Program-made: the position numbers and the translations under genes
Part shown: in pieces, positions 19,101 to 26,602 of the stretch
Layout of the letters: every line of letters begins with the position of its first letter
How positions within the stretch are numbered: position 1 is the stretch's first letter
NCBI GenBank assembly: GCA_024229395.1
Contig: JAAESM010000003.1
Location: forward strand, 37,401 to 101,400
DNA: 64,000 bases
Source of the DNA: Planctomycetota bacterium
GTDB taxonomy: Bacteria > Planctomycetota > UBA1135
Reading direction: 5' to 3'
The notes under the pieces: model-generated
Databases searched by the model: none
The model's input: the letters and a program-made list of their open reading frames with translations, nothing else
Told to the model about the DNA's origin: nothing

Positions 19101-20244
19101 ACCGCTGGCAGAAGCAGGCATGTTGTACCTGCAAGGGAAAGGCCGAGTCATTGCCATGGACGCCTTCAACGGCCAAGTCTGTTGGGATTTGGAAATGCCG
19201 AACTTCGCGCGCTTCAACATTCCGCATGATTGTTCCAACTGGTGTGCCGACAGCGATTCGTTGTTCTTGGCCACGCAAGGCCAGCTTCATGAATTCGAAT
19301 CGCGGACTGGTAAAAACCTGCGCGTGCTTGATGTGCTGCCGAATCCAGATCAGTCCTTTGAGTGGGATTGGGGATTTACCGCATGTGTAGATGACATCAT
19401 CCTCGGTACGCCGGTGCGTGCTGGCAGCAGCTTCACCAACTGGTGGACTTCGGAAGCTTGGTTCGATTCCACTTCCGGCGAGGCCACCAAGAAGGTTTGC
19501 GGCGACGGCATCTTCGCCTTGAAGCGAGACTCCGGTGCCAAGGCATGGGAGCGCCATCAAGGACTGATCATTCACTCCACGATCACCATCGCCGATGGCG
19601 CGGTCACCTTCTTGGAGAATCGCAACGCGGAGCTGATTTCAACCAACGAGCGCCGGGTCGGCTCCGATCTCTTGTGGCAGGATCTCTACATGGTCTCCCT
19701 AGATCTACAGACCGGCAACCTGTTGTGGGAGCGCGAGGCCAAACCACTGCCTGGCAATGTGGTGATCTTCATGGCTCAAAGTGAAGGCAAGTTGGTGCTG
19801 GCAAGTTCCAACGCCGGCGAGTTTGGCGTCTATGTTTTCGATGCGAAGGATGGCTCCAGCGTGTGGCGCAAGAAGATCGCCTGGGAAGTCGACCACCATG
19901 GCAAGGCCTTGTCTCGCCCGCTGATCGTTAACGGCAACATCTATCTGCGCCCGGCAGTGCTGGCGCTGAAGGATGGCAAGATCGTCGACCAGCCTTTCCC
20001 CAAAGGCCACCAATGTGGCACCTACGTCGCCACCACCGAAGCCCTGATCTTGCGTGCCGGGGAACTTGCTATTTGGGATCAGCAGAAGGGCGGCGCCACG
20101 CGTTGGAATCGACTGCGCCCAGATTGTTGGATCAGCACCATTCCTGCCAACGGCATGTTGTTGTCGCCCGAAGGCGGTGGCGGTTGCAGCTGCGGTAACT
20201 GGTTGCAGACATCCCTCGGCTTCCTTCCCAAAGCTGCTCAATGA
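16156..20244 (+). CDS. giant secreted PQQ-repeat / LamG / methyltransferase-fold protein (~1362 aa)
   Basis: ATG 16156 (16150 and 16162 are alternatives) gives a signal peptide ending AYAQ. The first ~450 residues are PQQ-type beta-propeller repeats (SLRCLDAANGSLRW, AYCLDASSGEQLW). Residues ~510-670 form a LamG/concanavalin-like lectin domain (WHHVAASYDGKLTRIWVDG). Next come an FN3-like segment and, near 810-925, a Rossmann-like methyltransferase fold (IVVLLGAGTDLDFAKG ... ARRIVKPDGG). From ~955 a second PQQ propeller follows. It heads a five-gene operon whose members overlap by 4 nt. Role unknown; polysaccharide or surface binding is plausible from LamG. Confidence 0.75.
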   Translation: MSMRRFIILLLLAALPAQAYAQQWPGFRGDSRRSGATAEQLQITKLIPHWTWKSSALPQPAWPGPARWDAWAGLEGLRSMRNYDPVFHPVAVGDAVYLASNADDSLRCLDAANGSLRWTFTADGPIRIAPSVVDGRIYFGSDDGAAYCLDASSGEQLWRVHPTEGERLVIQDGRLISFWPIRTGVVVEDGKAYFGASMLPWKDSFLFAVDAKTGRKIYTKNLGQGWTLEGALLVSKRSLVLPQGRISPLMFDRKTGEPQGSLEGGGGSFVLLTEDEQVLHGPGNKDGWITASERDSREVVASYAKGNAVVVSGKTAFLLSDRAVTAMDREEGGLLWTMPANTPFELIQAGNTLFLGGDGFVEARQTTDGKLLWRAAVNGKAWGLAVANQQLLVSTDQGELTVFHAGKEEIPLASEEVNLGTAVTHLGPARAVHQVPKRDLLDHWTFQADSLTDVRVTDNPEDPRTKQVMRNQARGRQAAQPNGRVQLEDVGAFHAYVFDGVANDLTVSTELKDAKLPKKAMTAAAWVRIDQAQSWGGIIGAAQDNGEYERGWLLGFREKRFGFVVTGKDKDERATWLLSESSFVPGAWHHVAASYDGKLTRIWVDGKLEAEGKSESGPILYPEHAIYQIGAYRDDDEHFRIKGMVHEVAVWGRALKTKEVEEQYAQLHEQLPAPVVITQSVPTTEPTGLALAAGPFVRFPFTGTARIQWHSHESAETVLEWKKEGESTWNPVVVAGSRLVHEVTLQDLPHLELLHFRVRASQEEDSLATPAWELDTHFDYNLATLNVEAAAASARFQEGQTLRAEQLPETQGGAGIVVLLGAGTDLDFAKGLIAQSGLRLLLVSTTPERTASLRADLLLDQGYGTRISILPVDSFDSYPLPSCFANLVVADPTQSPLGNKAMAEARRIVKPDGGVFAMFGAKEHRAALAGASGWTHMYGRADNSAFNGESLSGTRTIDDLEVQWLGRPGARYQTDRQNRRPAPLAEAGMLYLQGKGRVIAMDAFNGQVCWDLEMPNFARFNIPHDCSNWCADSDSLFLATQGQLHEFESRTGKNLRVLDVLPNPDQSFEWDWGFTACVDDIILGTPVRAGSSFTNWWTSEAWFDSTSGEATKKVCGDGIFALKRDSGAKAWERHQGLIIHSTITIADGAVTFLENRNAELISTNERRVGSDLLWQDLYMVSLDLQTGNLLWEREAKPLPGNVVIFMAQSEGKLVLASSNAGEFGVYVFDAKDGSSVWRKKIAWEVDHHGKALSRPLIVNGNIYLRPAVLALKDGKIVDQPFPKGHQCGTYVATTEALILRAGELAIWDQQKGGATRWNRLRPDCWISTIPANGMLLSPEGGGGCSCGNWLQTSLGFLPKAAQ

Positions 20245-21512
20245 AGGCTTTCCTGATCGCCTGCTTGCTACCTACATTGTTGCTGTGCCGTTTCACGGTG
20301 CGCGACATTGGCTTCGTGGAGCTCAACACTTCGCCTTGGACGATGGTGTTGGTGGTGGACAGTGAAGAGGCTGGGCAGGATGAATTGCGTGCCATGCATC
20401 CCTTGTTAAGGGACAGCAATGTAAGCATGAAGGTGGTGGTCAATGCTGAGCAAGCGCCTGCTTGGTTGCTGCGCGGCGTCGCCGCAGAGGATTCCCTACT
20501 AGTAGAGCTCAATCAACCTGAGCTAACTAAGGCCGAAAAGGAAGCGGCAAGAGAACAAGCGGTGCAACGAGCGTTGGATTCACCTCTGCGTCAACGCTTG
20601 GTGACAGAAGCTGCCGACGCCTTCGCTTTCGTGGTGATCGTGGAGGGCAAGTCGGCAGACCCAAGTACTGAAGAATCCCTTGGCGCCAACGCCGATGCAG
20701 ATCCAGCGCAAGTTGCCAACGAATCTGCGCAAGAAGCGGTCAGCCTTCTGCATCAAATCGAAGCGCAACTGCCAAGGCCGTTGGCGGGGGATGTGCGCAT
20801 CGTGTCCTTGCCATTTCAACAGCGTCCGGCGGAGTCAATCTCGCTTTGGGCTGCAGGGCTGAAGGACTTGCCGGAGCAAGAGACTGCAGTCGTGATCTAT
20901 TACGGTCGCTTGAAACGTGCAGCTCCACCGTTGCGTGGCGAATACGTCAGCACCAACAGCATCCTGCAGCAGCTTGCCTTGATCGGTGAATCTTGTGAAT
21001 GCGAGACGGATCGTGATTGGGCGGCCGAACCCACCTTGCCGCACCGCTGGACCATGGGCGATCGCGATCGCATTGCTGATAGCTTAGGTTTCGATCCTGA
21101 AAGTCCCATGGTGATCGCCGAGATCAATCGCATCCTGATGCGGGGGCCGTTGAACCGCACGGCGCAACCAAGCACCCAGGGCTTGGCCGGTTTGGTGTTG
21201 GGCTACCGCGAAGATGCAGTCGCTTCCGGCACAGACCAACTCGTGGCCGAAGATGCACCCAAGAATGATTCCGTCGCTCCAATCATTGTCGAGCAAGGCG
21301 AGGGCGACTGGGGATTTGCCGATGAGGAAGCAAGTACCGCAGTGGAAGAGGAATCGGATGGCGTCGGCAGCAAGACTGCGGTGAGCGAAACGATTGCCTA
21401 CGGCACTACCGAAAAGGGTGGTGCTCAGAGCTGGCTTTATCTGCTGGGCTTGGCGGTGCTTTCGATTGCAGGTGCTTCATGGGTCTTGCTGAAGCGGGGG
21501 CGTTCCTTTTGA
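20241..21512 (+). CDS. hypothetical membrane-anchored protein, operon partner of an ABC exporter
   Basis: 423 residues with an N-terminal hydrophobic segment (AFLIACLLPTLLLC), a long Glu/Ala-rich extracytoplasmic region, and a single C-terminal membrane helix (SWLYLLGLAVLSIAGASWVLL) before a short basic end. I do not recognise a family. Its gene overlaps both neighbours by 4 nt, the PQQ/LamG gene upstream and the permease gene downstream. It may act as a periplasmic adaptor for the transporter or for the PQQ/LamG protein; that is inference. Confidence 0.6.
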   Translation: MKAFLIACLLPTLLLCRFTVRDIGFVELNTSPWTMVLVVDSEEAGQDELRAMHPLLRDSNVSMKVVVNAEQAPAWLLRGVAAEDSLLVELNQPELTKAEKEAAREQAVQRALDSPLRQRLVTEAADAFAFVVIVEGKSADPSTEESLGANADADPAQVANESAQEAVSLLHQIEAQLPRPLAGDVRIVSLPFQQRPAESISLWAAGLKDLPEQETAVVIYYGRLKRAAPPLRGEYVSTNSILQQLALIGESCECETDRDWAAEPTLPHRWTMGDRDRIADSLGFDPESPMVIAEINRILMRGPLNRTAQPSTQGLAGLVLGYREDAVASGTDQLVAEDAPKNDSVAPIIVEQGEGDWGFADEEASTAVEEESDGVGSKTAVSETIAYGTTEKGGAQSWLYLLGLAVLSIAGASWVLLKRGRSF

Positions 21513-22654
21513 GTCTCTATCGCTTGGTCTGCGCTGAGTTGTTCGCCCGACGTTGGTCCGCCCTGCTGGCTTTGCTGGCTCTGGTCGTGACAGTGGGTGC
21601 TTTTCATTTCTTCTCGCTGTTGGCGAGTTCCAGCGCGCAAGAAACGCGCGTGATCCAGCGCGACATCGGATTGAATCTTTTGATTTTGCCGCCTGGCACT
21701 TCGGTGGATCGCTATTGGTCGCTTGGTTACGCCGAGGGGTCCATGCCGGACTCCTTCTTGAATCATCTCGAGGAACAGAATGTGGCCAATCGCTTAGTTC
21801 CAATGGTGAAGCGGCGTATTCAATGGCAAGGAAGAGACGCCATGTTGACCGGCATCGGCCAAGAAACCTTCAAGCAGGGTATGAAGATGAAGGCGGTCTT
21901 CGGACGCAGCATTGAATCCGGCACCATGGCGGTGGGGCGTGTAATCGCAAACGCACTTTCCCTGCAGGAGGGGCAGGCCGCAAACCTGCTCGGCGAAGAC
22001 TTTAGGGTGGAGCGCATCCTCAGCACTCAAGGAGATGAGCAAGACGTGCAAATCTTCGTATCGCTGCAAGATGCACAACGATTGCTGCAGCTGGAAGGGC
22101 GCATCTCGGAGATCCAAGCATTGGAATGTCATTGCGGGGAAGACGTCAGCGATCCCTTAGCCGCCATCCGCTCCGACTTGGAGCCGTTGATGCCCGGCGT
22201 ACAAATCATCCGTCGCGATTCCCTGGCCAATGCTCGCCGCTCCCAACGCCACCTTGCTGAACAGTTCCTGAACTTCGGCTTTCCGGTGTTAGTGGGCCTT
22301 TGTGCAATCCTGATTGCGGCTCTCTCCATGTTGAATGTGCGCGAACGCCGCCCCGAGATCGGCGTGTTGCGCGCGCTCGGTAAGACCAGCGTCTGGATCG
22401 CTATGTTGTTCCTGTCCCGCGCGATTCTGTTAGGAATCGTGGGCGGAGCCTTGGGCAGCTTGGTTGGTTTCTTGATCGCCAACGCCATTGGCCCGGAACT
22501 CTTCCAAACCCAAGCCGCCACGGTCTCCTTCGATTTCTCACTGACCATAATGAGCTTGTGGATGACGCCCTTTTTCGCAGCCATTGCAGCCTTGGTGCCC
22601 GCTGCCATGGCCGTCAGTGAGGATCCGGTCACCGTGTTGGGGGAGAGCTCATGA
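21509..22654 (+). CDS. ABC transporter permease, FtsX/MacB type
   Basis: About 381 residues. One N-terminal membrane helix is followed by a large MacB-like periplasmic domain (roughly 35-255). Three C-terminal helices carry the FtsX signature AALSMLNVRERRPEIGVLRALG. TTG 21509 forms a TTGA overlap with the previous stop, like the other junctions of the operon; ATG 21479 is the alternative. MacB/LolCE-type permeases act by mechanotransmission on periplasmic substrates or lipoproteins. Its ATPase is encoded next. Confidence 0.85.
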   Translation: MSLYRLVCAELFARRWSALLALLALVVTVGAFHFFSLLASSSAQETRVIQRDIGLNLLILPPGTSVDRYWSLGYAEGSMPDSFLNHLEEQNVANRLVPMVKRRIQWQGRDAMLTGIGQETFKQGMKMKAVFGRSIESGTMAVGRVIANALSLQEGQAANLLGEDFRVERILSTQGDEQDVQIFVSLQDAQRLLQLEGRISEIQALECHCGEDVSDPLAAIRSDLEPLMPGVQIIRRDSLANARRSQRHLAEQFLNFGFPVLVGLCAILIAALSMLNVRERRPEIGVLRALGKTSVWIAMLFLSRAILLGIVGGALGSLVGFLIANAIGPELFQTQAATVSFDFSLTIMSLWMTPFFAAIAALVPAAMAVSEDPVTVLGESS

Positions 22655-23319
22655 GTTTGATCCAGATGGATGGCGTCGAGAAGAGTTATCACGTTCGCGG
22701 GCAACTGGTTCAGGCACTGGCAAGTTCCAAGCTGCAAGTGGAGGCGAAAGAACTGCTAGTAATCCGTGGACCAAGTGGTGCCGGCAAGACCACGCTGCTG
22801 ACCATCCTTGGTGGCATGCTCACTCCAAGTGCTGGTTCCTTGCGCATTTCAGGTCAAGACCTACTCGCAATGTCCGCTGCACAGAGAGCCGCCTTCCGCT
22901 CCACTCATGTCGGTTTCGTCTTCCAGTCCATGCATCTGCTGCCGTACTTGAGCTTGCTCGAGAACGTCAAGTTAGGTGGCGGTTCGGAAATCAACGCGTT
23001 GACCCTCTTGGAAGAGCTCGGACTTAGCCATCGCTTGGCACATCGCCCAGCTCAGCTTTCCGTAGGCGAACGCCAGCGCGGCGCTTTGGCACGCGCCTTG
23101 GTCCACGCGCCCAAGATCGTGTTGGCCGATGAACCCACTGGCAACCTCGATCCCGACAACGCCGAACAAGTCATTCAAACCTTAGACCGATTCCGACGTC
23201 AAGGCGGTGCTGTGATTATGGCTACGCATAGCGCTTGCCAACCCGTCGATGCGCGCTTCTTCACCCTCGGTCAAGACGGCCTGCAGGAGTGTCCGTCGCA
23301 AGCGCCTCTCCAGTCATGA
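22651..23319 (+). CDS. ABC transporter ATP-binding protein, LolD/MacB type
   Basis: 222 residues with Walker A GPSGAGKTTLL, Q-loop VGFVFQSMHLLPYLS, signature LSVGERQRGALARAL and Walker B KIVLADEPTGNLD followed by an H-loop MATHS. One residue of the LSGGQ signature is replaced (LSVGE). It overlaps the permease and the LysE gene by 4 nt each. It powers the MacB-like transporter. Confidence 0.92.
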   Translation: MSLIQMDGVEKSYHVRGQLVQALASSKLQVEAKELLVIRGPSGAGKTTLLTILGGMLTPSAGSLRISGQDLLAMSAAQRAAFRSTHVGFVFQSMHLLPYLSLLENVKLGGGSEINALTLLEELGLSHRLAHRPAQLSVGERQRGALARALVHAPKIVLADEPTGNLDPDNAEQVIQTLDRFRRQGGAVIMATHSACQPVDARFFTLGQDGLQECPSQAPLQS

Positions 23320-23942
23320 TCCCCATCGAAGAACTTGCCTTGTTCGCCTTCGCGTCGATCGCCCTCGCGTTCGCGCCTGGGCCGGACAACATCTTCGTGT
23401 TGATGCAATCGGCACTCTATGGCCCTTCGCGCGGTATCTTGGTGACCTTGGGTTTGTGCACTGGTTTGTTGGTGCACACGGCGGCAGTGGCTCTGGGGGT
23501 GGCCGCCTTGCTCGAGGCATCGACCACGGCCTTCAACATTCTCAAGATCGTTGGCGCCAGCTATCTGCTTTATCTGGCCTATGTGGTCTTTCGCGCTGGC
23601 AGCGCCAAGTTCGACGACAAGCCCCAAGCGATCCCGAGCTCCTTCCAGCTCTACCGACGTGGCGTGATCCTCAACGTCACCAACCCCAAAGTGGCTATTT
23701 TCTTTTTGGCCTTCTTGCCGCAATTCGCCAAACCAGAGCATGGTTCGATGATCGCTCAAATGCTCCTGCTGGGCGCAATTTTTATGGCTGTTACGTTTTG
23801 CGTATTCGGTGGAATCGCACTCGCTGCGGGCAAAGTTGGAACGTGGCTGCGCAATTCGGAGAAGGCGCAGATACGCATGAATCGCTTCGCAGGGGTGGTT
23901 TTCGTGCTCTTGGCGATTCGGCTGTTAATCAGCGCACAATAA
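23316..23942 (+). CDS. LysE/RhtB-family exporter
   Basis: 208 residues with about six membrane helices. Family motifs are FAPGPDNIFVL near the N-terminus, LKIVGASYLLYLAYVVF, and GVILNVTNPKVAIFFLAFLPQF. It should export an amino acid or a related small molecule. The start at ATG 23316 overlaps the ATPase stop, so it is the last gene of the PQQ/ABC operon. A link to the other four genes is not obvious from sequence. Confidence 0.88.
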   Translation: MIPIEELALFAFASIALAFAPGPDNIFVLMQSALYGPSRGILVTLGLCTGLLVHTAAVALGVAALLEASTTAFNILKIVGASYLLYLAYVVFRAGSAKFDDKPQAIPSSFQLYRRGVILNVTNPKVAIFFLAFLPQFAKPEHGSMIAQMLLLGAIFMAVTFCVFGGIALAAGKVGTWLRNSEKAQIRMNRFAGVVFVLLAIRLLISAQ

Positions 23943-23963
23943 GCTTTTAGGGCATTCGTTGAG

Positions 23964-23994
23964 TTGACGGGGCCCCCTGTCCGATGGGTATACT
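23964..23994 (+). promoter_or_regulatory. candidate sigma70-like promoter for the chalcone-isomerase-like gene
   Basis: TTGACG (23964-23969) and TATACT (23989-23994) are separated by 19 bp, slightly long. The -10 is 17 bp before ATG 24012, with GAGG as a possible ribosome site. It is the best consensus-like promoter I noticed in this stretch. Confidence 0.4.
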
Positions 23995-24011
23995 GCCATT
24001 GAGGTAACTCC

Positions 24012-24764
24012 ATGACTAAGTACTCTGCCTTCGCACTCATCGCCCTCCTGCCTTGCGCTTACCTTCTTCCTACCCAGGATCCGGTTAAGAGCAAAGAGGT
24101 CGCTCCAACCGTTATCGAGGAAGAGACTGATATTCCTTTCCCGATCTGGATGGACATGTTCGTCGGCGAGAAAGTCGGCGACAAGGATAAGCAAGAACGC
24201 CACTACATCTGCGGCACTGGTGTGCGTGAGAAGTACTTCATTGGCGTTGATGTCTACGGATTCGCTTACTACGTGGAGAAGGCGAAAGCCGTGCCCGCAC
24301 TGAAGAAGGCGCACAAGTCCGGGATCTCCTTCAAAAAATTGCTGAAGGACAAGACCTTCCACAAGGCGGTCATGGCTGACACCTACAACAAGTCGATGCG
24401 CTGGGTCATGGCTCGCGACGTCGACGGTGAAGATGTCGCCGAAGCCTTTGATGAGTTCCTTGAGCCAGGTATCCGCGACATTGCCGGCTCCGACAAGGAG
24501 CTGCGCGCTGGCTTGAAAGCCATGCGTGAAATGCGCGCTTACTTCGCATCTGGTGAACTCGAGGAAGAAGACGAGCTGATTTTCCTTTGGGAGACTGGTG
24601 GCAAGATGCACACCTATCTCAATGGCCGCAAGCTCGGCAAGATTGCCAACATTCACTTGTGCTATGCATTGTTCGATGTTTTCGTAGGTTTCGACCCGGT
24701 CGATGAAGATGGCCGCGAGAATATCTACAAGGGCATGGTGAAAATGGTCGAAAAGGCTAAGTAG
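24012..24764 (+). CDS. secreted chalcone-isomerase-like protein
   Basis: 250 residues with a signal peptide (FALIALLPCAYLLPTQ). The core has the bacterial chalcone-isomerase-like pattern: GTGVREKYFIGVDVYGFAYYV, then a helix with KALKK-type basic residues and a C-terminal KLGKIANIHLCYALFDVFVG. Family members are mostly non-catalytic or fatty-acid binding, so no reaction is assigned. A promoter-like element lies just upstream and a PilZ-like gene follows after 20 nt. Confidence 0.65.
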   Translation: MTKYSAFALIALLPCAYLLPTQDPVKSKEVAPTVIEEETDIPFPIWMDMFVGEKVGDKDKQERHYICGTGVREKYFIGVDVYGFAYYVEKAKAVPALKKAHKSGISFKKLLKDKTFHKAVMADTYNKSMRWVMARDVDGEDVAEAFDEFLEPGIRDIAGSDKELRAGLKAMREMRAYFASGELEEEDELIFLWETGGKMHTYLNGRKLGKIANIHLCYALFDVFVGFDPVDEDGRENIYKGMVKMVEKAK

Positions 24765-24784
24765 ACACCCGTCTAGGTAAAAAC

Positions 24785-25045
24785 ATGACTGATCGCGAAA
24801 GACGTCGTAGTGAGCGCAAGGAGCATCAAGCGCCAACTGCCATGATCCTGGCCGCCGGATCGCTGGAAGGCGAAACGGTCAACGCTTCTTCCCACGGCTT
24901 GCTGATCCGCGCCACCGGCCGGATCTCAGTAGTCGTCAAAATCGACGGTAAGGAATACCGCGGCCGCCTCGTGCGTGCTGAGCCGATGGTGGATGGCGGA
25001 ACTTATTACGCCCTCGACCTCGATGACCAGTTCCTGAACGACTGA
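24785..25045 (+). CDS. small PilZ-like protein (86 aa)
   Basis: The N-terminus RERRRSERKEHQAP has the RxxxR type of arginine motif that binds c-di-GMP in PilZ domains. It is followed by a beta-barrel-like run (GETVNASSHGLLIRATG, YRGRLVRAEPMVDGG). The D/NxSxxG element appears as NASSHG. It is short for a complete PilZ domain. Probably a c-di-GMP responsive or degenerate PilZ protein; moderate confidence. Confidence 0.5.
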   Translation: MTDRERRRSERKEHQAPTAMILAAGSLEGETVNASSHGLLIRATGRISVVVKIDGKEYRGRLVRAEPMVDGGTYYALDLDDQFLND

Positions 25046-25086
25046 TCTCACGCCCAAAGTGGTGCGTTATGGCCTACAATAGGGCC

Positions 25087-25398
25087 ATGCCCACCATGCT
25101 GGCCGCCTTCGTCGTTTTCGTCATTGCACTGACTGCAATGGCCATCGGTGTGCTGCTGTCCGGTCGCAAGCTGGCTAAATCCTGCGGTGGCCTAGCCGAT
25201 GCCGTGGAAGGCGATTTGCTTGGTGGCGATTGCGTTTGTTCACGCAAGGACGCCGATATCTGCGCCTCGGATGAAGGCAACGAGATGGTGCTGCTCGCTG
25301 AGTTGGGCAACCCCAAGCGTAAGGACTACTTCCGTTCGAGCCGTGAGAACGGTGGCGACGGCGGCGCGGCCCAGCGCCTCGATGAGTTCAACGTTTAG
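25087..25398 (+). CDS. nqrM: Na+-NQR maturation protein NqrM
   Basis: About 103 residues with one N-terminal membrane helix, then SGRKLAKSCGGL and GDCVCSRKDADIC. This spacing of cysteines is the NqrM (DUF539) signature; the protein is thought to deliver iron for the Fe site between NqrD and NqrE. ATG 25069 and 25096 are alternative starts. It converges on apbE with a 4-bp overlap. Both genes serve the nqr operon some 7 kb away. Confidence 0.85.
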   Translation: MPTMLAAFVVFVIALTAMAIGVLLSGRKLAKSCGGLADAVEGDLLGGDCVCSRKDADICASDEGNEMVLLAELGNPKRKDYFRSSRENGGDGGAAQRLDEFNV

Positions 25399-26486
25399 TC
25401 CTGCAGTTCTGGGAAACCAGGACTCCGGTCGGTCATAAGGGTGTCACCATCACGGATGATCATGTAACACTCCACATGATTGATCCCGCGGATCAACTTC
25501 ATGCCTTCTTCCGGTCCGAGCACCATGCAAGTCGTGGCCAGTGCGTCGGCAAGCATGCAGTTGGGGGCAAGAACCGTGACCGATGCCAAGTCATGTTTGA
25601 CCGGCACTCCATAACGCGGATCGATGGTATGTGAAATACGTTCGCCATCAACGTAACGGAAGTTGCGATAGTCGCCGCTGGTTGCCACAGCCACCGTGCC
25701 AAGTTGCAAGACGGCCTGCAGGTCTTGACCGGCATTCGACATGTCGCGCGGAGCATCAATGCCAATGCGCCATGCGCCACCACTCGGCGATTTGCCTGCG
25801 GTGCGTAGTTCGCCACCGACTTCGACCATATAGTCCGTCCAGCCTTGTTCCTTCAGTGCTTCGCAGACGGCATCGACGCCATAACCCTTGGCAATGGCGG
25901 ATAGGTCAATCTTCAGACCATCGACCGTCTTTCGCAAAGTGTGGCGATCACCAACGGTGAGCTTTTTCCAACCGCAGATTTCCAATGTGGCTTGCAGTTC
26001 ATCCTCTGTGGGGGCGGTGCCGCTTGGAGTTGCCGGCCCGAATCCCCATAGGTCCACCAGAGGCATCACGGTCGCATCGAAGGCACCATGCGACAGTGCC
26101 GCAATGCGTTGCGCTTCCCGTACCACCATGGCGGTCTCAGCACTGACCTTAAAGGCGGTGCCGGCGGTGGCCAAAGCGAAACGACTGATCTCAGACTCCG
26201 GCTTGTAGGTCGACATACGTTGGTCGACGCGATCCAGTGCATCTTGGATCGCTGCCAGAGTTTCCGCGGCGTCGGTGCCATTGGCGTTGGACACGACTGC
26301 GATCGTTGCGTTCCAGGTGACCCCCATGGTCTTGCCGCTGAAAGCAAGTTTGGGGCGCTCTTGTGCTGGATCAGAGCTGCTGCTGCCGCCGTCATGTTCC
26401 GAGGAGGAGTGCGTACAGGCGCCAGCGAGCAGGCTGACTGCGATCAGGAGCAGGCACGAAAACGAGCGGGCAAAGACGCGCGGCAT
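25395..26486 (-). CDS. apbE: FAD:protein FMN transferase ApbE (lipoprotein)
   Basis: 363 residues with a lipoprotein signal peptide (LLAGACTHSS). The ApbE domain shows GKTMGVTW, DLSAIAKGYGVDAV, the GGELRTAG glycine motif, HTIDPRYG and the metal-binding end VLAPNCMLADALATTCMVLG. ApbE covalently attaches FMN to threonines of NqrB and NqrC. Both targets are encoded in this window with the expected SGAT/TGAT-type motifs. Pairing with nqrM is consistent with a cofactor-loading module for Na+-NQR. Confidence 0.95.
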   Translation of the reverse strand: MPRVFARSFSCLLLIAVSLLAGACTHSSSEHDGGSSSSDPAQERPKLAFSGKTMGVTWNATIAVVSNANGTDAAETLAAIQDALDRVDQRMSTYKPESEISRFALATAGTAFKVSAETAMVVREAQRIAALSHGAFDATVMPLVDLWGFGPATPSGTAPTEDELQATLEICGWKKLTVGDRHTLRKTVDGLKIDLSAIAKGYGVDAVCEALKEQGWTDYMVEVGGELRTAGKSPSGGAWRIGIDAPRDMSNAGQDLQAVLQLGTVAVATSGDYRNFRYVDGERISHTIDPRYGVPVKHDLASVTVLAPNCMLADALATTCMVLGPEEGMKLIRGINHVECYMIIRDGDTLMTDRSPGFPELQD

Positions 26487-26602
26487 GGGGGAATTCTAAC
26501 GGCCTGTTGCGAAGAGGCCGACGCGCATTTTCAGCACCAAATTCCATAGAAGCAACTCGAATAAGCGACCAAAAGGTATACAATGCTCTCCGAGGACAAA
26601 CC

